From NCBI GenBank assembly GCA_030848705.1, contig CM061238.1:28798655-28862654 (forward strand): DNA of 64,000 nt, written 5' to 3'. Every line of letters starts with the position of its first letter. Position 1 is the first letter of the stretch. Below are positions 34,737-45,092 of this stretch, in pieces. The notes below the pieces were generated by a model that ran no database searches, had not been told where the DNA came from, and saw nothing but the letters and a program-made list of their open reading frames with translations. The stretch is from Heracleum sosnowskyi (lineage: Eukaryota > Streptophyta > Magnoliopsida > Apiales > Apiaceae). Made by a program: the position numbers and the translations under genes.

Positions 34737-36415
34737 GGATAATACGGTTCATGCTCTTCCTGTGGTTGTTGCTCATGCATGACCTCAAATCCCTCTACAC
34801 TTTCTTCTTCACGTACAAGATATTCAATCCAGTATTGTCTCACTGGAATAGTGGTTAATGTTGTCGTTGTTGTTTCCCATTTCCCCCAGCCTTCTTTCTC
34901 CCCCTTAGTTGAGGAATCCTCCATGTAGTAATCCTCAGCATAGTAGGTTGATGAAGGACCAGGTTGTTAATTTCTCAACATATTCCAGATCGACTCTACT
35001 CCGTCACTTTGGTTCTCCATGAATAGAGCAATGTCCTTGTTCATTTCTTGCATAGAAGCTAGCTTTTGGTAAATTTCATTCAGTCTTGAGTTGGTAGTCT
35101 GCTCGATTCTATCCAATCTCTTGTTGAGGTGAGACTCCACTCTTGACAGCGTATTCATTGCATCCTTGACCCTTGCTTGACTATCCCGGATAACCAGAAC
35201 GTCTTCACTTAAAGCTTCTTGTCTTTGTTGTAAGACATGTACCTCATTCACAAATCCATCTCTTAATTCCTTGACGTCTGCTCTCAATTCGACTAGTTCC
35301 TCCATAGCTTCCTTGTTCAGGGAGTCCACTGCCTGTTTTGTACCTATTATAGTGCCAGATGCACTGCCTAAGTCCCTGTAAGTTCTTCTGGAATCAGCTG
35401 CAGCCAAGTCAATCTTTTGTTGAATCGTAGATAAAGAAGCATCAACTGGACCGGAGGAGATCCCTTTGTCAAAGGAAGGTCTCACTGGGACTTTGAATAA
35501 TGGATTTCCTTGACGATCATGAACTGTCATCTCCTTGAGAGTGGATTGAACTTGTAACTCTCTGTCTGTTGGCACTAGCAAATCATCTATATTTGTTAGG
35601 GTTTGGGTGTCACTCCTCACATTTGGCTCTAGGTGTTCACTCAACGTTTCTGTTGCTGTTTCACTCATTTTACCTTTCCCACTCAGGCCATGTGTAAGTG
35701 TTTGTGTTTCACTCATTCCCGTCCTGCTATTTGTACCTGCATCAGAATTCACCGTAGCCATCCTTAAGGAGGTCACCGGTGGTGCAATGGGGCTTCGTAA
35801 GTCCCCGTCCTTGGATATACCAAGTTGCTGATCATCCTTAGATGATGTATCCTTAGTAGGATCTAGAGTTTGAATCTCTAGGAGGCTAGAATCAAGCTCT
35901 ATTAACAGCAGAGATCCTGAAACTTCCTTTAAAGTCTGTGAAGACTTTTCCTCAGTTAACTCCTCAATTAAAATTGATTCATTGTCACCGAGTTGCCGAT
36001 ATGCACCTACGTCAGACCCTGTACCCACAGGGTCTAGATATGTTCCATCTGGGGAGCTAGGCAATGACCCTTTAGATTGTGCATTTAGGTCAAAACCTTC
36101 TCTTGACGTCTGTGAAGACACTTGGTTCAATTCAGAACCTTCAACCAGTGATCCTGACCGTAATATGGTCGGAACACCAGTTGCTTCCGTCAATTCTTCC
36201 TTACTAGATTGAGCTATGGGTTCAGATATGGCTTTGGTAAGCGCTGCCCAATCAGCATCAGAAAAATGAGTAAAGGGTTGTTTGGATGAGATAAATGAAG
36301 TATCAACAGTTGCCTCGGTTTCTATTCTTCTCCTTTTAGAGGAAGGCAGAGCTGTTGTTGAAGGGTGTATCTTCTTATGTGGTGCTGCTAAGGCACTATC
36401 TCCCTCTACACTCAT
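34737..36415 (-). pseudogene. Env-like ORF of the outer element, middle part (coiled coil)
   Basis: Open from 36415 to an in-frame TAA at 34967, then in the same frame to the element 3 insertion at 34736. Ser/Thr/Glu-rich N terminus with a KRRRIETEA basic patch, repeated SGS/EGSELNQ segments, then about 150 residues of strong coiled-coil pattern (EELVELRADVKELRDGF, LNKRLDRIEQTTNSRLNEI). A TAG at 36424 and a frame change near 36500 separate it from the N-terminal part. It corresponds to the coiled-coil region of the intact inner ORF at 39998-43972. Long coiled coils are reported for SIRE env-like proteins. Role unknown. Confidence 0.7.
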
Positions 36416-36498
36416 GGATGTCTAAATGTTTGGCATAGTAGGGGTAGGAGCTTCGTTAATAGTTTCATTTGGCTCATGCAAAAGCTCTGTGACCGTGG

Positions 36499-37437
36499 TT
36501 AGAGATTGTGGGTTTTCAACCTATTGGCAGGAATGGCCACTGAGGGCTCTGGATCTACATCCATTGGTTCAGGTGGTGGAGCCACTACAGGTTCAGGAAT
36601 ATTACCTTCATTTACTTGTTCCCCTGGGGGTAGAAGTGGTAGGGGTACCGTTCTAAGATATTCTGTGAGAACAGTAGGCACCCCCAGAAGATGGTTCTTC
36701 TTGATAAGAGCTGTTATGGCATTACTCTTCATCTTCATACATTCCATTGTTTCCTCACCTTCAAAGATGTCTCGTTCTTCATCTGTTAACACATCATTGA
36801 GAATTAGTTGTAGGAACCTTTGATAGAAACAAAGCACATCATACATGCATATTCTCTCTTCCAATGGTCCCATGCATAGAATAATTTGATCAATCACAAG
36901 TTGTCCTATGTTTATAAGCCTATTGTTAGCAATGGCAAACCCTAGCTTCTGAAGAAACAAAGGAATACCATGCAGATTTGTAAGCTTGGCAGTAAAAACA
37001 TGGATTAAAGTATGAAAGAAAAAGTTCCATGGCTTAGTCAGATAATGCTTTAAGAACTCTCCCACAAAGAAGTTAGGTTGTTGACTTCTAAAGAGAGTGA
37101 AGAAAGCATGTATTTCTTCGATGTTGGGATCAGGAACAAGGTTTTCTGTAGGAAAATGTAGGATTCTGTTTAAATCATGTTCCGTCACCCTAATTGTTCT
37201 GCCCCCTAGCAAAACAAAAATGAAAGATGAGATGTTATTCTCAGATGTGTTAGTGGCTGTTGTGTACAGTGCAGTCAATTGATCAATACAAAGGACCGCA
37301 TGAGTACTTAGAGCAGAAGCCACCAAAGAACGTGTGTTCAAAAATTGTGCCCATGCACGAAACTGAAAGTTCGTAATGAATTGCACATTTTGAAAAGAGA
37401 CATGATTAGTTTTGGTTACAATAAATTCTCCGGCCAT
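36499..37437 (-). pseudogene. Env-like ORF of the outer element, N-terminal domain
   Basis: 312 codons starting MAGEFIVTKTNHVSFQNVQF. A globular domain with ARAWAQF-like aromatic spacing, GGRTIRVTEHDLNRILHFP, KPWNFFFHTLIHVFTAKLTN and a FYQRFLQLILNDVL helix, then a Pro-rich tail (EPMDVDPEP). I recognise this as the N-terminal domain of the env-like ORF region of SIRE/Maximus copia elements. No signal peptide is seen, which argues against a real envelope protein. It is shifted by one frame from the middle part at 34737-36415, so the ORF is broken. The start follows a 1.4 kb spacer after RNase H. Confidence 0.7.
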
Positions 37438-38803
37438 TGTATTTTCAAAAATTCCAGAAAATTTAAATTTAAACCAAAACTATTTTAATTAATTATTTCT
37501 AATTAATCAAATTTTAAAATAACCCTTTTTCTGAATTGCACAAACTCGAACAAATACTCAAGAACCTTAAATTGTTAACTTCGAATATTCACTAAAATCT
37601 AAAGAAATCAATTGATTGCCAACTAACTTCTAAAGAAGAACACTATTAACAATATTATAAGCTTCCAAAGTTCACGGTCGATGGTTTTCTTCTCAACAGA
37701 AGGTTCAAAACTCAAATAAATCACACTTGTTCGGTTAAAAACAATTCACAGTGGTGAAAGAGTGATTATATCAAGTTTTAATCGATTAAAGTTCAAGAAA
37801 GCTATCGATGGTGATGTTTTTCTTTGTATATGTTTTTAAGTATATATAAAATCCCTTAGATCTGAGAATAGTGACAGAAAAACGACAAAGGGGCTGTTAT
37901 ATACACTTTAAAACTCAGGGGTATTTTTGTCATTTCATGTTCGATAGATTTGAAAAAGAACTGTCGATGGTTTTTATTGAGGGGCAAAAAGGTCAATCAC
38001 ACTTCGATAGTTTATTTTTTTTTTGAAAAACTATCGAAGTGGTTAAAATCAGAATTCAAAAAGCCTTTTTCAAAAACCATCGAAAGATTTTAGCTTTAAA
38101 AGCCAAAAACTATCGAACTATATTTTCTGAAAACCATCGAGGATTTTTACGTATTGAAAAAATTAACTCCTTTCGATAGATTTCACTTTTCATTTCAAAA
38201 ACTATCGAGAAATTCCTTCGATAGTTTTCATTTCTTTTCCAAAAACTATCAAATATTTCTTTCGATAGATTTTATCCAGTACTTAGAAAAACTTTCGATT
38301 TTCCTGTTTCGATATATTTTTGCTTCCAGTTTATTTTCAAACATGTTCATGTTTAAAAATGAAACTTTTCTTTTTCTTATTTTCTGTCAACTAAAAACAA
38401 TTTGTTTTAGATCAACATTTTTCACCAAAAATTCAAAGTTAACAAAAAATTCACAATTTTCTTAGAATAAAATCGACTAAATATCATAAAATGATATTAA
38501 CCAATTAAAATCCAATAAATTATGCTGCATTATTTTACAATGTTAAAAACAAAGTAAAATAATTCGAATTAAATAAATGCTTAAATATTTAGAAAAAATA
38601 TTAACACTTAAATAATTTTAGAATTATTAACTAGTTAAATGCCAGAAGATATATCATCCATAAATATGACAGAAAATTAGTATAGTAATTATAACCGACG
38701 AGAATTGCTCCTGAAAATAAATTCACGAGTCCTAAGGATATAGAAATTCTTAAACTCATGTATTTACTAGGACTATCTTGCAGTTACTGACTTCTAATCA
38801 AAA
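37438..38803. repeat. Non-coding spacer with an array of AAAAACTATCGAA words
   Basis: Between RNase H and the env-like ORF. From about 37930 to 38310 the 13-mer AAAAACTATCGAA (or AAAAACCATCGAA) and its complement TTCGATAGTTTTT recur at 20-40 base spacing in both orientations, more than ten times, with little else in common between copies. Neighbouring inverted copies could fold into hairpins. The same word occurs in both LTRs of this element. The part 38310-38803 is AT-rich with no signal. Confidence 0.85.
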
Positions 38804-39335
38804 TCAATTAGAAAGATTTAACATCCCAAGTTCACCAACCAGCTTATAAAAAGTGGATTCATCAAACGGTTTAGTAAAGATGTCTGCAATTTGTTCCTCT
38901 GTGGGTACAAAGTGTAACTCCACAGTTCCATTCATGACATGCTCTCGGATAAAATGATACCTGATGTCGATGTGCTTCGTCCTCGAGTGTTGCACTGGGT
39001 TGTTGGAGATTGCTATGACATTTGTGTTGTCGCGGAATATAGGAATCTTAGTCAACAAAAGTCCATAGTCACGGAGTTGGTTCCTCATCCACAAGATTTG
39101 ACCACAACAGCTACCAGCAGCTATGTATTCAGCTTCAGTTGTTGATGTGGACACTGGGTGTTGCTTCTTGCTATACCAAGAAACTAACCTTCTTCCAAGA
39201 AACTAACAGCTTCCTGAAGTACTCTTCCGATCAATCTTACAACCTGCAAAATCTGAGTCTGTATATCCAATAAGATCAAATCCTGTATCTTTAGGGTACC
39301 AAATTCCAAGATTTGGGGTTCCCTTAAAATATCTA
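38804..39335 (-). pseudogene. Copia RNase H of the outer element
   Basis: Reads YFKGTPNLGIWYP, GYTDSDFAGCKIDRKSTSGS, a TAG in place of the expected Gln codon, FLGRRLVSW, STSTTEAEYIAAGSCCGQIL, FRDNTNVIAIS and HIDIRYHFIREHVMNGTVEL, ending FTKPFDESTFYKLVGELGML. The Asp and Glu of the usual active site are present. It continues the RT at 51352-52436: removing the inner element and one ATCTA restores the frame around RIFRY. Confidence 0.92.
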
Positions 39336-39889
39336 TGTTGCCCAGTAATAATCTATTGTAGAAGGGGGGTTGAATACAATAGTATACGATAATCGACTTC
39401 TTAATGTATATATCACAAATATGAAAGAAAGATAACAGCTTTATTAAATCTGATATAAAACTGTTACAAACTCTCTCAAGAAATTCTGATGTTCTTGAGA
39501 GCTGCTAGCTTACAAAAACTCTCTCAAGAAATTCTATGTTCTTAAGAGCTTCTATCTTGATTCACATCGAACCAAAACCAAAACTGTGTTTATATACTAC
39601 ACAGCTTCTCTATCAATGATAAGTCCTAATCAATTACAAAGATTTAAACCTATCCATAATTGATAGCTACATTCTACAAACCAGGAACCGACAGAATAAA
39701 CTTCCATGTTTAACTAGACTCTAAATATAACTCGAAGTAGGAATCCTGATCAGCTTCCAGTCCTGATGATCAAACCTGATCCCAGTCCTGATATGTATCT
39801 TGATCCTGACGACCATGCAATTCTGATGATGTCAGCAATCCTGATCAGTTGAGTCTAGCTCCTGACGATCATTGAATTCTGATCTAACA
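39336..39889 (-). repeat. 3' LTR of the inner copia element
   Basis: 554 bases; reverse-strand ends TGTTAGATCAG and CTGGGCAACA. Contains a TATA box (TATATAAACACAG on the reverse strand) and a cluster of at least eight CCTGAT/CCTGAC words in its last 170 bases. Confidence 0.93.
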
Positions 39890-39903
39890 ATCTCCCCAAT
39901 CTC
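39890..39903 (-). other. Polypurine tract of the inner copia element
   Basis: Reverse strand GAGATTGGGGAGAT directly before the 3' LTR. Confidence 0.8.
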
Positions 39904-39997
39904 ATACTTTGTGAAATAAATTATAGATTTCTAAGATTCAATGATGTCAAAAACATATATACAAAATGTACAGTATCTGCAGCAACAACTTATCTGT

Positions 39998-42900
39998 TTA
40001 AATTCTTTGATAGAACATATTCATCTTCAAGAAGTTGGATAACAAATTTTCTTCTTTTTCTTCAAGAATTTGAATCAGTCTTTTCTTAAGATTTCTGAGT
40101 TCTTCATCTTCCTCATTAATCTGGTAGATAGCTGCTCTGAGATTTAATATGGAGTTTCTCTGAAGACTATGCTCTTCAAGCAAAAGATAAGCAATTTCCT
40201 TCCCATCAGGATTGATAGTAAGTTGTGTCATGCCAAAAGTTACTTCTTTAACAACAATACCCCTTTGCATTTCCACATCTTCATCTTTTTGATTTAAGTA
40301 CATGGGAGTATAATTACCATTGAAATTACTGTTTCCATCCAGTCTTCTTCTTATTGTTGACAAAATCATGTCACTCCATTCTTTGCACATTTGATTCTTC
40401 GATCTCAAAAGATAATGAACATATTTCAGTTCCTGTGTAGTTTTCATCAGCAGATCTTGAATAGATAAAATCTTCACACTACCATCTTTCATGAAGTACA
40501 GAAGCTTTTCTTTCTTGTCAAAACCATCATGACAATCTATAACTATATCAACAGCTAGTAAATTGTTTAGGTTTTCAGAAGTTAAAGTACCTCCAATTTC
40601 AGTTAAGGAGTAAGGATCAACATATGACATATTTAGATATTCAGCATCCCTGTGTCCAATACCTCCTCTTGAATTACTTGTCAATTGCTTCAGATTTGAA
40701 AACATCTTTAACCAGAGTGCTTTTGATCTAACCATCCCAGATAAATCAACAACACTTGAAGCGCTTGTAATAATTCCTCCAGACTGAAAATTGATAAGTG
40801 TATCACACCTTAGTGTACTAATATGTTTCCACTTCTTATCCTTTTCCTTTTCAAAGGCATAGCTTCTTTCCAGTGAAGATTCTTGTCTGCTTGGGTTCCT
40901 CCACTTTCTTCTGTTTGATAGTTTAAGCCTTTGTACATAGAGATTGAAATCTCTATTTGTTGATTTTGTAATTTCACTTCTTCTGGCTTCTTCTTCTTCA
41001 TCTACTTCCTTGTTGTGAGAATCAACCACAGTAAATAAAATTATCAAATCAATCTCTTGCAGAATTTCAGAATCATCAGGATCTTGAATATTATCAGGAA
41101 CAACATCAGGATTAGATTCTTCAATTTGATTTGTATTGCATAGAGTTGATTTTCTTGATTTTCTTCTCAATTCAGGTTCTTCTTCAATATTTCCATCATC
41201 ACCAAAAGTAAATCTGTCAGGAACTACTAGAGTTTGAATAGGTTCAGGAATTTCTTCAATTCTTAACCCTCTAGACCTTGTCTGTCTAGGTATTGTTTGA
41301 GTTGAAGAACCTCTTCTACTTCTTCTAGCTCCTCTCCTACCTCTGCCTCCTCTACCTCTAGCAGGAGCAGGGTTATTAAATCTTTCCATCATTTCTCTCT
41401 GTTGTCTTAAGAATTCTTCATGTGAGAGATCGGGATATTCTTCACTTGCTGTAGAGAGTGCTTTTCTTGCATATAATTGTTGAACTCTTTTATCAGTGTG
41501 ATATAGAGTAACAATTCTGCCATCTTTTGTAGAAAACTTCTGGAATAGATTTGATGCATCTTCAGGATTATCAATAAAAATATCTTCATCACCTTCAGGA
41601 ATTGTAGCAAGAGTATGTCCATGACCAGGTGTCAGGATTTGTTCTTCCGTCAGGATCTGAGATTGCACCAACGTTCTTACTGTCTTAACTCCAGAATCAG
41701 AAACATGAGTTGACTGTGTTGTTTGACTTTGAGAAGTTTGAATTGTAGACTTCATAACAGCAGCATCAAAGGTTTCTCCTTGTATCACTTTGTCACTACC
41801 ATCATCTCCAGTATCATCATCATTATTCCTTAATACTAGATCAGGTGTGCATTTTGTCCGACTAACCTTCTCCCCCTTTTTGACATCAGGATTTGACAAT
41901 AAATTCAAAATTAAGGAAAGAGAGGCTTGAATGTCAGTTACCTTAGTATCCAGAGAATCAATCCTTCTGTTGATAGAGGCTTGTTCAGAAATAACAGATT
42001 TCACTTGGGATTCTACTACCCTTAGCTGAAAAGCAGTAGGCACCTTTGTAAAATTTTGAGAAATATCATTCCTCACCAACTCAGTTGAGTTCTTGATAGA
42101 ATCAATCTCACTTTTTAGGCTTTTGGATAACAGAGTTGTAGCCTTCAAATGATTCTTCAAGTCTTGATTCTCTATATATTTCACTGCATCATAGGCATGT
42201 TCCAAAGCAGAAGAATAACTTACAGATTCAGCAGATCTGTGCCATGAATTGTTCCATTCATTCTGTCTAAGTGCCTCAGCAAGATTAAAGGAAGGAATAG
42301 AAAAATCTTGTCTCTGATCTTTCCCAGTGGAAGCTTTGCCAGCCATATATGTACTTGATGAACCAAAATTAGTTCCAAGACTAATTTTGAGTGTTGTAGC
42401 AAGCTGTTCCTTCTCTTTTCGATTCTCATCATCATCACTATCATCAGAGTCATCGTCATCAGTACTATGAGTATCATCAGGATCAGAAATAGCTATACCT
42501 TTCATTTTATCCTGTGAATCTGTGATAGGATGATCCATTGGTCTTGAACGAAGTGGCTGTATCAAGATAGGTTCAACATCAGGAGCACCACTAGCGTCAG
42601 GATGAACACCGTCAGGATTTGATATGCTTGCATCAGTATTTGATACCAATGGTTCTTGTGGAGCTTGAGGTTCAGAAGCTGCTTCAACACTTTGAGTCAA
42701 AGGTTCTTGTGTGCTTCCCTCATTGACAGTGTCCTCGACCAATCTTTGAACTTCATCTACACCAGAAATCCCTTTAGCATTGTCAGGAAATTTCTCAGAA
42801 ACTGTAGCTTGGCCTGCATCTTCACTTTGAGAAGATGGTTCTTGTATAGCTAGAATGTTGATGTCTGCATTCTCCCTTTGAGAAAATGGTTCTTGTGGGA

Positions 42901-43972
42901 CCATTCCACAAGCTAAGCCTTCACTCAAACTTTGATTGAGTGGTTCTTGTGTGGCTAGATCATCAGAAAGAGCTGCTGAACCACTTTGAGGTTCAGGTTC
43001 TTGTGGGCTTGATCCTTTCAGTTTCTTCTGTCTCTGATAGACTAACTCTTTTGCCTTCCTTAGCTTTTCCATTGGATGTTTTATCCCAAGATTGGAAGCA
43101 GCAGCACCATACTTATCCCATGAAATATCAACATGTCTTTTTGTTGGAGAGTCATGTACTGGAGAGTCTGAAATATTAACCACTTGACTTGGTGCAGCAT
43201 CATGAATACTAACATCAGGATTTGCTTGAGTAGTTGAAACTGATTGCTCATTCAGAATAGAAATGTCATGTACATCAGTATCCTGCTTCTTTTCTAAAGG
43301 AATATGATACCTGCTTTTTGATAACTTCCTTTTCTTCTGTGGTGTAGACAATGGAACCACAGCTGCAGTAGCAGTATCAGCAACTTCCTTATTCACATTC
43401 ATCACAGAGGATATAGGTAAATCATCCTCTGAGTCAGTCTCATCCCTGAGAACTAATTTTCTTTTAACAGAAACAGCCTCACCTCCCTTTGCATCTTTCT
43501 TCACCAGGACCCCTTGTAGACCCCCTTGTAACTTCTTTTTAGTGAGTGGTGTAGAGGAAAAATCCTTTGAACCTGATTGCCTTCCTGACACATCAGTTCT
43601 AGCTGACTTCTTTGCTTTTACAACTAAAGTCTTTTGAGAGACATTAGAGGTGGCAGTTGACTGTTTAGACTGTTTAGGATGAATGCTTGGGTTAGGAACA
43701 AGGTGTGATTGGCCTTGCCCCATAGCATTAGAAATTAAACCATAACGAGTAGGCATTTTCCTATGTAAGAAAAACCTAACATCATCAGGAATAAAAGCAT
43801 TTCCTATGAAACCATTTGCCTTATCAGGATTGAAAAAAAAAATTAATATGAAGTAAAATAAAATTTTATTTAAGAAAACAAAATTTATTTTGATAATCCT
43901 GATAAGTGCTGTGTTTTTTTTTAAATGATTACAAAACAAATAGCATAATACCCATGTAACCATTCTTACCAA
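39998..43972 (-). CDS. Env-like ORF of the inner element, intact
   Basis: 1324 codons without a stop. From residue about 55: FIGNAFIPDDVRFFLHRKMPTRYG, then Ser/Gln/Glu-rich low complexity with repeated QEPL/QEPS units and many NPD/DPD triplets, an acidic run (DDDDSDDSDDDENR) near residue 500, a coiled-coil segment near 600-700 (SQVKSVISEQASINRRIDSL), an Arg/Gly patch (RGRGGRGRRGARRSRRG) near 865, and a globular C-terminal part. The first 47 residues are a hydrophobic translation of very AT-rich DNA ending at a T-run and GATAAG, so they may be intron or leader; the next Met is at 43756. Compared with the outer element, the N-terminal globular domain is missing. The NPD triplets are the word AATCCTGA read in frame. 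Function unknown. Confidence 0.75.
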   Translation of the reverse strand: MVRMVTWVLCYLFCNHLKKNTALIRIIKINFVFLNKILFYFILIFFFNPDKANGFIGNAFIPDDVRFFLHRKMPTRYGLISNAMGQGQSHLVPNPSIHPKQSKQSTATSNVSQKTLVVKAKKSARTDVSGRQSGSKDFSSTPLTKKKLQGGLQGVLVKKDAKGGEAVSVKRKLVLRDETDSEDDLPISSVMNVNKEVADTATAAVVPLSTPQKKRKLSKSRYHIPLEKKQDTDVHDISILNEQSVSTTQANPDVSIHDAAPSQVVNISDSPVHDSPTKRHVDISWDKYGAAASNLGIKHPMEKLRKAKELVYQRQKKLKGSSPQEPEPQSGSAALSDDLATQEPLNQSLSEGLACGMVPQEPFSQRENADINILAIQEPSSQSEDAGQATVSEKFPDNAKGISGVDEVQRLVEDTVNEGSTQEPLTQSVEAASEPQAPQEPLVSNTDASISNPDGVHPDASGAPDVEPILIQPLRSRPMDHPITDSQDKMKGIAISDPDDTHSTDDDDSDDSDDDENRKEKEQLATTLKISLGTNFGSSSTYMAGKASTGKDQRQDFSIPSFNLAEALRQNEWNNSWHRSAESVSYSSALEHAYDAVKYIENQDLKNHLKATTLLSKSLKSEIDSIKNSTELVRNDISQNFTKVPTAFQLRVVESQVKSVISEQASINRRIDSLDTKVTDIQASLSLILNLLSNPDVKKGEKVSRTKCTPDLVLRNNDDDTGDDGSDKVIQGETFDAAVMKSTIQTSQSQTTQSTHVSDSGVKTVRTLVQSQILTEEQILTPGHGHTLATIPEGDEDIFIDNPEDASNLFQKFSTKDGRIVTLYHTDKRVQQLYARKALSTASEEYPDLSHEEFLRQQREMMERFNNPAPARGRGGRGRRGARRSRRGSSTQTIPRQTRSRGLRIEEIPEPIQTLVVPDRFTFGDDGNIEEEPELRRKSRKSTLCNTNQIEESNPDVVPDNIQDPDDSEILQEIDLIILFTVVDSHNKEVDEEEEARRSEITKSTNRDFNLYVQRLKLSNRRKWRNPSRQESSLERSYAFEKEKDKKWKHISTLRCDTLINFQSGGIITSASSVVDLSGMVRSKALWLKMFSNLKQLTSNSRGGIGHRDAEYLNMSYVDPYSLTEIGGTLTSENLNNLLAVDIVIDCHDGFDKKEKLLYFMKDGSVKILSIQDLLMKTTQELKYVHYLLRSKNQMCKEWSDMILSTIRRRLDGNSNFNGNYTPMYLNQKDEDVEMQRGIVVKEVTFGMTQLTINPDGKEIAYLLLEEHSLQRNSILNLRAAIYQINEEDEELRNLKKRLIQILEEKEENLLSNFLKMNMFYQRI

Positions 43973-44054
43973 TTACCGAGGCAAAGTAATTATGAGAAAC
44001 TGAACAGTCGCCTCGATATTGAGAAAATAACCTGCATCCTTAACACACATTCTC

Positions 44055-44060
44055 TATAAA
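44055..44060 (+). promoter_or_regulatory. TATA box for the antisense ORF
   Basis: TATAAA in CTCTATAAAATAG, about 100 bases before the plus-strand ATG at 44156. The sequence between is a CT/CA-rich leader without upstream ATG in good context (ACACAAACTCTCTCC, CACCTTCTTTG). It points away from the env-like ORF, so the region 43972-44156 could act as a divergent promoter. Confidence 0.5.
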
Positions 44061-44155
44061 ATAGAACTGTTAAGCATAAACATCATATATCTATTAAAAC
44101 ACAAACTCTCTCCAGAGAAAAACTTACGAAAACCTTTCACCTTCTTTGTTTTTCA

Positions 44156-44563
44156 ATGGCTGCCAACCAACAACAAAACAACTTACCAGACGAAGAAGTC
44201 AAAAATCTTGATGAAATCTGGCAAGAAATGTTCGATGCACTGGCTGAGATAGCAGAAGATGAAGAGCCTCAACCAGTTCATGATCCTCAGGAACATGAAG
44301 CCTTTGTTAACGCAATGGCCGATGTGCTTTGGCACAATTTCCAGCAGGCCAATCCTGACTGGAATCCTCTTGACAATCTCATATTTGTCAATGATGAAGA
44401 GGATGAAGATGAAGATGATGAAGAGCTCATCCGAGAGCTTGAGAAAAGAAAGAAGAGAATCTGTGATGCTTGTATATCATGCAAGTTGGAGGCACGGAAG
44501 AGTCCCGGTGGTCACGATGACGATCTGCCTTCAAGTGCATCAGCTCCTCTTCTTGTCCTTTAA
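44156..44563 (+). CDS. Antisense ORF of the inner copia element, 135 aa, acidic protein
   Basis: Plus-strand ORF against the direction of the element. The start TTTCAATGGCTGCC has a good plant context and the leader carries a TATA box. The protein is acidic: an N-terminal helix-like part (EEVKNLDEIWQEMFDALAEI), a middle with HEAFVNAMADVLWHNFQQAN, an Asp/Glu run (DEEDEDEDDEELIRELEKRK) and a CDACISCKLEARK motif with a CX2CX2C arrangement. I do not recognise it. It lies where the N-terminal domain of the env-like ORF would be in related elements, so it may be captured host DNA or a lineage-specific accessory gene. The TCCTGA word occurs in and after it. Expression is inferred, not shown. Confidence 0.55.
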   Translation: MAANQQQNNLPDEEVKNLDEIWQEMFDALAEIAEDEEPQPVHDPQEHEAFVNAMADVLWHNFQQANPDWNPLDNLIFVNDEEDEDEDDEELIRELEKRKKRICDACISCKLEARKSPGGHDDDLPSSASAPLLVL

Positions 44564-45092
44564 GGATGGAACAAGAGACAGTCCATTCCTGATGGACTGT
44601 GAAGCTGCTCAGGAGCATTCATGCTAATCTGTAGGGCACGTGTTCCTGAGTAGAACAATAGACTAAGAAAAAAATATGTAATTTCCATTTTCATTTGTAA
44701 TGAATCTTCAAGAATTAATTAAATATGTCTATTTTCTCAACTGTTTTCTTTCTTTACTTGCCTACAGAATTTGTTAGTAACACTGATATTTGACATATAA
44801 AATGACGAATAGTAATTTCAGATAAAAATATAATTGAAATTGAGAATTAAGACTGAAAACTTAATCAAAGACTAAGTATAAATCTTATTTCCAGAGTTTA
44901 CCAGAAGTGTTGATGACAAATTAGCATAGAACCTCTGGTTTGCATACCAGCTTCAATATCTGAGCATTAGGATTTGACCAGTTGACTTCCTGTCAGGATT
45001 GCATCCTATCAGGATTTGATCAAAGAAAACATACCTTTCTGAATAACCATCAGGATTTGACAGTTATCAGGATTTCCTCTCTGTAGGTTTCC
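44564..45092. other. Spacer after pol with TCAGGATTTGA words
   Basis: Between the antisense ORF and the pol stop. AT-rich; from 44965 to 45080 it has GGATTTGACCAG, GTCAGGATTGC, ATCAGGATTTGATC, ATCAGGATTTGACAG and ATCAGGATTTCC within 120 bases. No ORF. Confidence 0.7.

Noticed and set aside
39998..43972. Hydrophobic first 47 residues of the 1324-codon ORF as a signal peptide or fusion peptide
   Set aside because: The stretch comes from extremely AT-rich DNA with a long T-run ending in GATAAG, more like an intron 3' end or leader. The next Met at 43756 is a more plausible start.
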